From positions 310,001 to 374,000 of the forward strand of contig NW_022985199.1 in NCBI RefSeq assembly GCF_010093535.1: a DNA stretch of 64,000 nt, read 5' to 3'. The notes beneath the pieces were generated by a model. The model was not told where the DNA came from. It saw only the letters and a program-made list of their open reading frames with translations, and searched no databases. The position numbers and the translations under genes were made by a program. This DNA comes from Lindgomyces ingoldianus. Its lineage: Eukaryota > Ascomycota > Dothideomycetes > Pleosporales > Lindgomycetaceae. This document shows, piece by piece, positions 15,107-25,798 of the stretch (position 1 is the first letter of the stretch; every line of letters begins with the position of its first letter).

Positions 15107-16143
15107 TCAGCTCTTGATCTCAGACGTCAGGCCACGAATACTGTCTCTTTCCACCTGGCCTAGCTTAATCCCGAAATGCTCTTCCAAGGCACTAACCCTG
15201 TCTTGTTCGGTCTCGAACTGAATCTCACGTTCCTTCTTCCCGTATATCCTCCATTTCAAATTCTTCTGCTCAAGAATTAAGCTTCCCACAAGTTCGTCAT
15301 TGTTCTCACCTCCTAATATCTTCTTCTCGCCCACGATGGTCTGGGTGAAGAACGTCTTCTGATTTGTGCTGGTGAAGTAATTCATCAATGCGTAGTCGCT
15401 AGGGAGGAATTCCAGCTCTGTAAAGCAATATGTCGGTACGAAGTCACTCTTTTCGTCGACGCGGTGCTCGTATACCCATAATCGTTGGTTTTGATCGGTG
15501 TTTTCATTTAGGTTGCGCCACTGAAGGCGCATGGCTGCGGGTTGCATATGTTTGTGTATGGCGCCCGAGCGATCTAATTTCAGCGGCCGGACCGGCCCAT
15601 TGGCTCCAAATCCGACGTCGACATGGTACCGACTTTCTCCGATAGTGACAATGTTCACCATATGAGCCCTAGGTACGCGTTATTTTCCGTGTCACTGAGG
15701 CTTCGCCGGAAACCACCAAAGGATACGTTCCGGCAAACGGCCGCCTATATCTACTATCTCACTTACCAGCCAGACCACACGCTTCCTTCGTAAACACGAC
15801 CGCCAGCAGAATATATATTAAAGCCAAGTGAGTATAACAATATGTGGAAGAGACCATTGTTCTCCATGCAGTAGCCTCCGCGGCCATTGTCATCCTCAAC
15901 AATCTTCTTGAACAGCTCCTCCGGGTGGATGGATATTTGGCGGTGGTGTGAGTAGTGCAGTGTAAGATTTTCGAAAGGAACTTCCACAAGATGGTGTTTT
16001 TGCAGCAAGGCTAGGTACTCAAGAGTCTCTTCAGGCCTCATCCCTGCGACACGATATTTTCGATGTTCCTCAGGGAGCTTGATGCGCTCAAAGTACTGGG
16101 TGATCTGATCCTTCCCCAAAACAGGTCTCTGGGTCGACGCCAT
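15107..16143 (-). CDS. Arylamine N-acetyltransferase (NAT)
   Basis: Cytosolic enzyme that transfers an acyl group from acyl-CoA to arylamines, arylhydrazines and related xenobiotics through a Cys-His-Asp triad. Two exons (16143-15767 and 15668-15107) give 312 aa, a normal NAT length. The nucleophile Cys is in RGGYCMENN, after the conserved VPFENLTLHY. The His lies in WAHMVNIV, rebuilt across the splice junction, and the Asp in YHVDVGFG. The C-terminal half is more divergent, as usual in fungal NATs. In some fungi such enzymes detoxify plant benzoxazolinone-type compounds or act by malonyl transfer; which applies here cannot be decided. It shares a divergent promoter region with the Uds1 gene. 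Confidence 0.93.
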
Positions 16144-16775
16144 TTCTTTTTAATGAAATATTCGGAGGATTGGTAGGCGTACAAAAGGAACGGAAAAGCA
16201 ATGGAAGGTCACAATTTGGCTGCTGTGTGATGTTCAATATTCAAATACGATGATAGGATCTCTAATCTGGAGAAGCCTCGCAGTCTAGATCCACTGCGAA
16301 ACCGAAAAGGAAACACACAGTTTCGAGGCCGGGAACAACGCGAAAAAGCACAGCAGCGAGTCAGAGTTGTCGTCAACAAAGCGTGCTGGATGGTGGTGAT
16401 GGTTCCAGCGCAGGGCGGGGCAGATCCTTGGAGATCGCTTCCTATTCCCTGTCCTGGTTCCTGGTTCAGCTCCGCACGGACGACAAATGAAAGTCGATTG
16501 TCAATCGGCCCCTGACAGCTTGACAGTCCACAGATAGCGTCGTCAAAGAACGAAATATCCTTTCCACCACCGCCCCTAGCTAATCAAAGGACAGCCCTTC
16601 TGTTTCGCACGCCAAAAGAATCATGCGCCGCCCGCGGTGATATTTGGCTCTCCTCCGTCCCGCCTCCTTCGCGCTGGGATTCCAGATCCACTTCACCATT
16701 GCGCCTCCACACGGCCGCAGGTCTCGCACTGTACAACCTCGCCGTGTCTCATCTGCGTCAGGCACACGGCCCACG
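16144..16775. promoter_or_regulatory. Divergent intergenic region between NAT and Uds1 genes
   Basis: About 630 bp between two divergent ATGs. A frame continuous with the Uds1 gene is open back to 16644, but its only start there would be TTG, and the ATG at 16623 meets a stop after five codons and could act as a short upstream ORF. Pyrimidine-rich stretches near 16560-16600 fit a promoter or leader. Confidence 0.5.
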
Positions 16776-19525
16776 ATGACGAGCAATGGCCTGCGCACCC
16801 AGTATCCCTATGCTGGGGAGGCCTTAAGCCCCCGACCGCTCTACGACTTCCCTTCGCCGACCTCCAACTACCCCTCCGGCATCTCTCCAGGTTTCGGCGG
16901 AATGTCGTACCAGAACACCCCGCGATACGGCAGTAGTGCCTTCGTTCCTCCGCCAGACGTATTTCTCGATGGGCGGAAAGGGTCAGCACAAGGCCTGGGG
17001 CCTGAGACACCGCGCGAGTTCAGGAAACGGAGCTCCGAGGTGCTCAACGCCGACCCTGTAGCCATGCACTTGTTGGTGGAGACGGCGATCGGGGATAGTC
17101 AATACTTTGAAATACTGACCGTTGAAGAGGTGGAGGCGCTGAAGCAGGAGCGCAAGGCGCTGGATGCTCGGTTGGGCACCGTGAGGAAGAAGCTCGCGTC
17201 AGAAACAAAGATTCGCGATGCCGCGCAATCTCTCACGCGCCTGACGTCAAAGAAGGGGCATAGGAAAGGCATTGGGAGCCGTGGAAGTAATGCCGTCAAG
17301 GATACCTTTGCCAAATCCGAGGATGAATTGAGTGCCGCCAACAAGAAGATCGACGAGTTGACGCGGGAATACATCGAGATCGAGGCCAGGATGCGAGCTG
17401 TTGAGATGCAGCTGCTAATGCATACTGCTGGAGTCTTGCAATTCACACACGATGGACCCATCAAACGGAATCAAAATTCACAGCTCCGGAACGGCGAAGT
17501 CCAAAGACCAGACAGCCCAGCGAGCATCGATACATACGAGAACAATCGCGGCACACGAGGCAAACTAGAAGACACCTTCGACGAAAGAAGTCTTTATCGA
17601 TCGCCAGAGAACCTTGACAATCTTATGAACGCCCTTCAGAACGGTACCCATCTTCGTACCGATTCGGTAGATCAGCCAAGCCAAGCGCTGAGCTCGATGG
17701 AACAGCGTCTCGAAGAGCTGAACGACCGCATGAGAGACCTCATTGTTCAGGCGAACCCTGAGCGCAATGAGAGCTATGCTCTACCACCACGAGCCCCCGT
17801 TCTATCAGATGTCTCATCAATCAACAAGCAGCTTGACTTTTTGGACAAAAGCCTGCGTGATATAAGCGCCGAACAGAACAACTTACGTAACAACTCTAAG
17901 CAAGCGTTGAACGCTGTTGAGGGTCGACTTGAAGGAATCAACAATCAGTTGTATGCCATGCTCAGTGCATCCGACAAATCAGGTGGTGAAAAGTTCCTCC
18001 CCCCTCCCTCGATTTCTGGTGATGGATCCCAAGAACAGCTCAATTACATGGAAGATTCCTACTACAGTCTCGAGCAGCTCCAGTATTCCATGTCCGAAGA
18101 GCTTCAGGAACTTCGCACCAAGGGCTCCAACAACCAGGATACCCAGTACGAAACTACTTTACTTGGTCTTTGGTCGATTATTCAAGCAGGCGAAGAGGAA
18201 GCTCGCCAACGGAAACAAGAGCGTCGTGAGTTGCTGGCTTCAGACCCACACGCTGACGAGGAACTCTCCGCTGATGAGGACTTCAATCCAAATGAGCAGT
18301 TCTCTCTTGGTGCATTCTCCGCGAAAGTTCAGTGGCTATATGGCCGCGCTTCTTCTCTTAAGGACAAGCAAAGCATTCTACTCCGCCAGATCAAACAGCA
18401 ACGAGAGCTTAACAGTAGGTCCGATGCTCAAAAAGAGGAAGAATTCGCTCGCCTCAGCCAGCAAGTCGAGCAGGCACGTTCTGAGAAAGCGTCCACCGAA
18501 CGCGAACTGGAACGCGCCATCGATCAATTACAACAACTTGAGGACCAGCGGACCCAATCTGACCCTCAAGCTCTCCGAAACGTACAAGAACGCTGTGCAA
18601 CCCTCGAGATGCAGCTCAAAGAAGCACAAGACGACGCTCGTGTCGAGGCTGCTACCATTGAGGCCGAACTCGCCGAATCAGCAGCGAAGATCGACGAAGC
18701 AATGGCGGCTCTACAAACGGCGACATCAGCAAAGGAAGCAGCAGAAGCTCGTGCCATCGAAGCCACTAGCATCCTCAGCAAGAAAGAGTCCGAGCTGCGA
18801 GATTTGGAAGGCGAAGTTGTGCGCCTCACGACCGAAGTCACACTCGCCAAAGCAGAGCTAGACGGCGCATATGGCACGCGCGCTCAACGTGCCGCCGAAG
18901 CTGCAGCAAACCCGACTTTCAAGAAGGAGCTTGAAGACCTCGGAGCCAAAAACGCGGCCCTGCTCGCCGAAATTGAAAGTCTCCGCAAAGCACAAGACGC
19001 GGCTTCTCAGAGCGAATCGCAAGCTCGGGATTCCGAACGCAACCTCAAACAGGAGCTTGCTGCCATGGCATCCGAGTATGAAGCGCTCACCCGCGATTCC
19101 ATTCAAAACGAAAAGGATCGCGATACTCTCGAGGCCTCCATCGATAAGCTCCGCGATGATAAGGAAGCTCTGGAGATGGAGCTCTCGGACGAACGAGTCA
19201 AGTGGCTGGGTGTCAGGTCCCCCGGCGGGCCGAATGCTGGACAGCCGAATATGGAAGCTACAAGTATTCGCATGTTGAGAGAAGATTTTAGAAAGATGAT
19301 GAGAGATCGAACAGCAGAGGGTTTGAAAGCCCTCCGAGTAAGTCAATCCCTATCTATTCCCATTTTTCTACTTGAACAATTGTTCGGCCAATCACAGAAG
19401 CAGCTTGTTAACAAGTAAAATAGCATGAACAAGAAGAACGCAGGAAACTCGAAGCCCAATTGCGCTCACTACGGCGAGACGCGGCACCTCAGAAATCGAA
19501 TCTGAGTAAAACCTTAACGGCATAG
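16776..19525 (+). CDS. Uds1-type coiled-coil protein (up-regulated during septation)
   Basis: Large cytoskeletal or septum-associated coiled-coil protein. Two exons (16776-19337, 19424-19525) give 887 aa. Residues 1-85 are a Pro/Ser/Tyr-rich disordered head. From about residue 90 the sequence ADPVAMHLLVETAIGDS opens the Uds1 domain, continuing into a heptad-rich helix. A disordered centre is followed by a long, nearly unbroken coiled coil from about 590 to the end, rich in Glu, Gln, Ala and Leu. The last exon adds 34 residues continuing the helix. The start is the first ATG in frame. The family name comes from fission yeast; a role in septation here is inference. Confidence 0.88.
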
Positions 19526-20194
19526 TTATGTACCAGGGATGGATAGAAAAAAGAGTTTCTAGTTACACTTCGTTTATTCGCACATTAGCTGTTTGCTGTT
19601 TCTGATCGATTCTTTACTTTTACTATCGTGTACACTCTTTGTGGAGCCTTTTTTTTTATCTCATACCCTCCTCTTGCATGGCTCTGGAGCTTTCGTTTCA
19701 TTCCTTTAAGAAGTGATTTTGATACTTACGGATTGGCGTTTTGGTTTCATCCTGGCGTAAATGGATTGATATAGGTGGACTCGTGAGTTAGGGCATTCTT
19801 TGCGGATAGACAATTAGTCGAATTATGTAGCCACGGTTCGGTTGATGGTGGTTGGTTGTGAGTCGTCGTGGCATAATGTCGGGGCCCATTATATAGACGA
19901 GTTGGTGTTTGGAGAGTTCAGCATATGCTGGATGCATATGGGTAGACATGTGCAATGTCATGATATTCGAAGTTCATGATGGGACTTATTGCTTTTCCAG
20001 CTGCCTCGGTTCTGTCATTGAGAGAAATTCTGGGGGATTACTGAAATCATCTTGAAGTGGAGGATTGTGATTTCAAATACTGAAACTTCTCTACGGTACA
20101 GATTCAAGAATAGAAAATAGACAATGAACGTAGGCTCCACACAAATCACCCCTCCTGCCATAGTCTAAATCACCTCTCCTTATCCGCTACATCC
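19526..20194. other. 3' flank of the Uds1 gene, no gene seen
   Basis: T-rich, with poly-T and TATA-like runs near 19640-19660, consistent with 3' processing signals. No coding signal before the pseudogene that begins at 20195 on the other strand. Confidence 0.6.
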
Positions 20195-20999
20195 CTACTG
20201 ACTCCACTCCTCCCGCTTTCTTAGCATACTGACTTCCGCGGATTGAACCCTTATTTCTGTATCCAACTTCGGCAATTTCTTTACTTCTTCTTTCTCCATC
20301 TTCAACCCTATCTCTTCCTGCTCCCCTTTCCCTGGTGCAAAATCAGGCCTGAGACCAGGGTCTGCAGGTCTTCGAAAGGGGTTGGGATCGGGGTGGATGG
20401 TGAGAGGTTGATCGGGGGGGGGATAGGTGGAGGTGTTGCAATTTGCTTGCTATTAAGGTTTGTGAGGGTTGTTAGACAGAATTCGTGTACACAGTCAGGG
20501 CCTTAGGTTGTTAGAGGCTGCTCAATAGGCACAATAGGCACAATAGCAGGAGTGATAACCGGGAACGTACCGAATAATTTACCATGTTGATTCCCTATTT
20601 CCGTAAATAGGGCCTCAAACGAGAACAAAATCTGGGGTTTTAAGGTATTTGCAAGAGATGAGCCCCCTGAGAAGCACTTACATTCTCAATCACAGCCATC
20701 AATGACCTTCATTTCTGCCTGATCCCCAACTTTAGGGTGAACTGGTTCTATCCGAGGGAACCCGCAGCCCAATTTTTGGCTCACAATTTGAGCTGCCGTA
20801 CTGGCCTATTCGATATTTCAAAACACTTCAGTGTCCTTCGCTTCCTCAGGGCTTAACCAGTGAATGAATTCATGGAGACTTTCGAAAGGCTAGTCTTGCT
20901 CAGGTGGATATTATATCGAGCTTCTGGTGAGATTTCGTCCGCATAATTGCCGAGGGGTATTTGAAATTGTTATTCTTGCTCATTTCCCAAGGAGGTCAT
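20195..20999 (-). pseudogene. Decayed unidentified gene with nonsense codons and frameshifts
   Basis: Minus-strand sequence with protein-like stretches broken by lesions. In-frame stops lie at 20970-20972 (TAA), 20818-20820 (TGA) and 20806-20808 (TAG); each can arise from CAA, CGA or CAG by a C-to-T change. Readable pieces include NYADEISPEARYNIHLSK, LHEFIHWLSPEEAKD, KLGCGFPRIEPVHPK, FGPDCVHEFCLTTLTN and a charged C-terminus with KEEVKKLPKLD. The last two pieces are joined only if a run of nine C at 20413-20421 (as G on the plus strand) changes length by one. Plausible intron ends exist near 20515 and 20640. I do not recognise the family. It could also be a sequencing-error-affected live gene, but three stops make decay more likely. 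Confidence 0.5.
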
Positions 21000-21540
21000 G
21001 TTAAAACTACTTATATCTACGATACTGTTCATCCGCTACTCCTGTTCTACGAAGCAAAGTCTTGAAACATTAAACTCTTCCACACCTCGGCGAGGACGTT
21101 TCGTCCTGGGAAACCCTACTCCCAAGCAAGTTGCACTGTCCTTTCTCGAAAAATGGTGAAAGGATGAGCAAAACCGGTATTTAGCAAAACCGACCAAGCA
21201 GCCTATGGAAGGGCCTCGAGTTGCAGGCGGCTATGGTCCCAGCTTTGGCAGCCTTTTACTAGACGATAGGAATGGGAAAGCCCATATAGTTTGTCAGTAT
21301 GGGTGATATATTGTGTGGTGTATTGAGATAGGGAATTGGCTTCACTGCTCACTTAGTTATAAAGTCCAATAAATTCATTATTGGAGATAGATTAAGATGG
21401 CTGCAAAGATTGGCCGGTACCAATCCGTTCTTTATCCTTAGATGCTCCTCAGCGTCGCTTCCTTACGAGCAGCTTACTCAGGGTGCTAGATATTTCGTAG
21501 AGACGTCTTCAGATATAAGTCCGTTGGCAGCGGGAACCGT

Positions 21541-21855
21541 TTAGATCTTTTCGATCATGTAATCAAAAATCGATTTGGGAACTTGAGCGGGAGGTGGCCA
21601 TTCCAGACTGACAAACTTTTCTGCCACCTCTGGTTCGCTAGAGAGCTCCAATACGAAATTAGTCTTCAATGACTCAAGGACTTCGAATAGAATTTGGCCT
21701 TGCATATCAACTGTCTGCTTCAGGTCTGTAACGGCCAAGTCATATTTGAGCTTTGGGACAAAATGCTCCCAGAACCCGCCGCGTTTCTTTCTAGAGAGAT
21801 TTGGCTGTGGATTCGCAGTTCCAAGATCAGCACCTCTTTTGGAATCGTTTCGCAT
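21541..21855 (-). CDS. Unidentified small open frame, 104 aa
   Basis: An ATG-initiated frame with a basic, Arg/Lys-rich start and a Leu/Val-rich amphipathic centre (LKQTVDMQGQILFEVLESL). I recognise no domain. It sits in the AT-richer island beside two pseudogenes, so it may be a surviving exon of a decayed gene rather than a complete one. Confidence 0.3.
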   Translation of the reverse strand: MRNDSKRGADLGTANPQPNLSRKKRGGFWEHFVPKLKYDLAVTDLKQTVDMQGQILFEVLESLKTNFVLELSSEPEVAEKFVSLEWPPPAQVPKSIFDYMIEKI

Positions 21856-23562
21856 TTACCTTCACATCACTTGCGGCTATTGCACCTTGTTGAGGCAAGA
21901 TCATTGGGTGGTGTGAGTTTATCCTGGATACTAGGCTCGCTCGGTGCAGCTAGCTCACCCTGTGCAATAGTCTCGTCCTGTGGAATAGGGTTGTCCTGTA
22001 TAATGGGCTCTTCATGCGCAATAGGCTAGTGCTAGACGATACAGTCGTAGAGCGAGGTTGTTGCCGTTCAGTGAGCTCGTCGAGGTCAAAAGCGAGATAC
22101 GATATGGTAGATAAGACAACAGTCAAGAGACAGCAAAATTAAATGGTATTGACTACCTAGAAGAGGGCGGAGGAGGCGAAAGGTAGGACTAAGGTAACCT
22201 TTGAAATGAGATAGTCCCATAAAGTTCCCGAAAGTGCGACTATTTCTTGAGTAGTGTTAGCCTATTTCACGAGGGGGTGCCCACCAACACAGATAGGAGA
22301 GGTTCAGTTGGATCTCGATGTCATAAGACGTACTCCATAGTTGGACGAAGTCAATAACGTCCCTAGATGGCGAGAAACCCACCGTACCGGGTAAAACAAT
22401 AGGTATTTTGACTTCAAGCAACTCAAACTCTGTGCGTATATTGATATTTCCTATAGTTCTATATAAACTGTGCGCCGTAGCCACGCCTGAATATCGGGAC
22501 CCCTCTCATCTAGAAAATTACGTTCGAATCGTCGCCTTCGCGTTGGATTTGAGGAGAGCCTCCTTCCATAGCGTAATGCGATTCCTTCACCACAGCACCG
22601 CCAGCTATCGAAACTTATCAAAGACCTATATGAGAAATACACCAGAGCCGAGGCGTACCGGTAATCTGTGCACAAATATCTTGTCGAAAACTATCGACTC
22701 GACGAACTGATGCATTATTCTGTCTCATCCAAAGCACAAGTTCAGCCTGTTGTAGCAGGCTGTGGCCCACTAGGATTGTCACTGTACCGGAATCTAACAG
22801 ATTTCTAAAGATGCAAACAGTCCATCTGTTAGATAATCCAAGCGGGCCTAGAATCTAAGCTGTTTGCTACATAGCGCTGGCACAATTATAGTTCCTTAAT
22901 CCTTAATCCTCCCCTTGCAAATTTCTGTGTCAACAAGAGGTTACACAACAGCCTCACAATGGCCATAGGAGATCATTAAATAAGCAATAGTAGTACCACC
23001 ACTACCCACAAGAGGACTTCTATCGGCTAGAGGAAAAGCTCCTCGCCACAGCCTACAACTTAAACTCAATAGAGAGCCTAAGAAAGTAAAGAAATATAAC
23101 AATTATATTCAATAGCTAACAGTTACAGACACAGAAAATAACGAAAGCCCTAGGATGTTAGTAGGAATTCAAGAATGAAGGCTCATTAGCACGTTAATTA
23201 AAACCAGCCCAATCCTCAAATGCATGCGAAATTGCAGTTAGAGGATTTGAAGCAGAACGGATAACCTCAAAGCACAAATTACGCCACTACAGAAAGAGAA
23301 TGGCGAATGAATAAAAATCTTAATAGCTGCAGCCTGAGTTCTACGCTTTCGATGCCTTCTCAACTCCTTCCACTCCAGGTTGCAACCCGATGTTGATTAG
23401 AGATTAGCCATTATATGATCTTGAACGCCTAGTGCCGAACCGTGTCATGAAGAACAGCAAGTAGCTGTCATGTTTGCCAATTAGTGCATCAATTCTTAGA
23501 TTCTTACATCCCGGCGGATACTCCCCGTACAAATTTCTAGCTCTTTCAAGACACCCAGTCTT
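21856..23562. other. AT-rich decayed region
   Basis: Many stops in every frame, A/T-rich composition and short protein-like islands, for example on the minus strand at 22257-22484. A plus-strand island near 23235-23315 is Arg/Lys-rich and could be the remnant of a transposase tail, but no catalytic motif survives. Probably degraded genes or transposons; no call can be supported. Confidence 0.4.
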
Positions 23563-25260
23563 TCATTCTAAAGGAACAACTGCAATTCCATGTACGCTAT
23601 TCACCAATGTGCTCCGGGGCAGCATGAGAGATGTAACCCCTGGTTCTTGTAGATCTATATACCAAAAAAGAGACCAGTCTCGCCGATCCTCAAAGGACAC
23701 GAGGCTGTCAGCATATCCCTCCCGCGAAAAGACGATTTCCTCCTCTTGCTGTTGACCATATTTATTTGCCAAGGTAAGATTAGCACACAGGTAACAGAGA
23801 TGGCAACGAGGTCTCCTAAGCAGTCAAAACTTGACAAGGAGCGGTCTTGCGGTGCCACGATTGTAATGGCGTCTTCCTCATCGTATCCTGGGTGTACCTT
23901 ACCGGATATTGATACTCAAGATCACGTTGGGCAAATCTAACCTCCTGGCTGATAGCGTTTCTGCCTCCCACATGAGCTCTAGGGGCAGAAATGGAACCCA
24001 CAAGCCAGCGAGATACCCCCAGCCAATAGCGATTTTTAACAACTAAAGCAACCTCCTCCAATGGGAGGAGATAGTCAATGTCAGAAGTGACACTGGTAGG
24101 GGAGTCGTAGCTAATTGTCCCCCAGAACTTTCCGTCATTATCTTCGGTACATTCTTGAAGCCTGTTGACTAGATTGCGGCTGGACAGGGTTCCCAACCGT
24201 ACGTACTACGAGTCGTAGTATACGACCCGTAACAGTCACGTGAGCCGTTGAAACGTAGGAGAGATATGAGTTGTAACGTATGACTGGAGGAGCGCCCATT
24301 ACGGACCGTAGTACGTCTCAAAAAGGCGACTTTTCCTACCAAAATAGGACCTGATTGGACACATGTGGGATCGCGTCAGGAGCGTGTTTAAGGTCACATT
24401 CTTAGAGTAACAATCAGGTGAAAACTCTAAGATACTAAGACAGAGGCAGAGGCAGAGGACGACAAGCAACTGCCATCCACACGACGTAAGTTACTAGGTG
24501 GCGAGTATCATGACAAGGGCTTTGAGCGGACTCTCTCTGTGGACATAAGCCTCCTTACTGGCAATTATTCATACAAAAAGCAGCAGAAAACAACAGAATT
24601 GCAGTAATACTATAACAGTTACTGCAAAGACGTTACTATAGCTAAGGACAATAGCCCTCTGTTTGCTAATCCTTTTACATAGTAGGAACAAGTTGGACAG
24701 CTTGCCTATCCTACGCTATACAAAATTGCCCTTAACTTCTTGTCTATCCTATCTACAAGCTGCAACTGTGAGAGGAGCTTTAGCAGCAGTAGGAGGACTG
24801 TTACCTGTGACAGAAATAAGCTCTCTAGCCTAACAATTAAGGCTCTTTAACTACAGAAAAACTAGCTACGTTAGCGCTGTGTTCACAGTAAATTGTTGTC
24901 CTTAGCAGACTATATACAAGCTGTTACAACGTAACTTTTTGCAAAATGTTAAAACGTAGGAGAAATGTGAATTGTAACAGTTACGCTCTGTAAGTGGACT
25001 TAAATGTTATGCTTACGTTGAAACGTACTAACAATCTAAGAAGTTACGACCATTGATTTAGCAAGTCGTAACGTATTACGTACGGTTGGGAACGCTGCCC
25101 GGGCTGGACGAAGCATAATCTAAACCAATTCAGGTTATCCAAATCAAGCTAGATCTCCTTATTAACAGTTCGACATTCCTTACTGGGAGATCTTCCGCTG
25201 TAGAATCTCGAACAACATTCCGAAGAGATTTGGTGAGCAAAGCTGAGGTGTAGTTAAAAA
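23563..25260 (-). pseudogene. Unidentified gene interrupted by a hAT-type element
   Basis: Minus-strand coding sequence runs from about 25260 to 25102, is broken by the element at 24186-25101, and resumes in the same frame from 24185 to 23903. A 154-nt intron follows, then a last exon 23748-23563 ending PRSTLVNSVHGIAVVPLE. Removing the element and one copy of the 8-bp duplication joins the frame exactly (YASSSRNLVNRLQEC). One in-frame TGA lies upstream of the insertion, within about ten codons. Other readable parts are DIDYLLPLEEVALVVKN and LVSFEDRRDWSLFWYIDL. The family is not recognised. The 5' end is not defined, since the frame runs into A/T homopolymers near 25260. With a nonsense codon and an insertion the gene should be dead. 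Confidence 0.6.
24186..25101 (+). mobile_element. Degenerate hAT-superfamily DNA transposon
   Basis: A 916-bp element flanked by a perfect 8-bp direct repeat, ggctggac (24178-24185 and 25102-25109), the target-duplication length of hAT elements. Terminal inverted repeats of at least 17 bp match perfectly (24189-24205 and 25077-25093, beginning gttcccaaccgtacgta). The outermost few bases differ between the two ends. Inside, on the plus strand around 24700-24870, is a hAT dimerisation-domain remnant: CNCERSFSSSRRTVTC followed by DRNKLSSLTIKAL, then stops where the conserved tryptophan segment should be. The rest of the transposase is missing, so the copy is internally deleted and non-autonomous. 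Subterminal direct repeats of about 31 bp occur at 24247-24277 and 24948-24978. Confidence 0.87.
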
Positions 25261-25798
25261 AAAAAATTTGGAGAAAAAAAAAGAGGGACTCCCTGAACGA
25301 CCTAAGCTCATCTACGAAGTGGCCGGGTCCAGCTCCATTTTACACCGGCTTCGAAGCAATCGTTGTGCGGATATGTTGCTAGCAGTTCCCCATGAGCCAT
25401 TGTTGCGAGATGGCAAGGTACAATCACTAACGAGTCTCCCTTTACAAAGGCCTTCGGGACTAAAATTTGCTGACGTGGCGGCGATGGTGAGGTTGAATTT
25501 TGGTAGATATCGCTCATTCGTGCAGTCTCTTCCTTCCAATCCGCTAGTGAGTCTTGTATGATGCAGAGTAAGTCGGCCTAGAGCCACTGTATTCCAATTG
25601 AGGCTATGAATTGTGACTCGGTTCTCACTTGTGGGAGTGTTCTGCGCAAAGGGGCGTGGAAAGCCAAATGACGCTTGAAAAACAGGATAGGAAGGAGGTG
25701 AAACTTGTTGGGTCTCTGCACAGGAGTGTTAGCATAGCTGGGGGCTATGGTTTGACATAGACAAATTGACGATGAATGCATTTTCGAACACTACTACT
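25261..25798. other. Intergenic region
   Basis: Begins with A/T homopolymers (25255-25285) and continues with short minus-strand frames lacking any recognisable feature. It lies downstream of the acyl-CoA dehydrogenase stop codon and probably contains its 3' end. Confidence 0.5.

Noticed and set aside
16644..16775. Upstream extension of the Uds1 protein
   Set aside because: The frame is open but begins with TTG; the first ATG in frame is 16776, so the extension is treated as untranslated.
23220..23330. Transposase C-terminal remnant
   Set aside because: Only a short Arg/Lys-rich stretch is readable; no catalytic residues or terminal repeats could be found.
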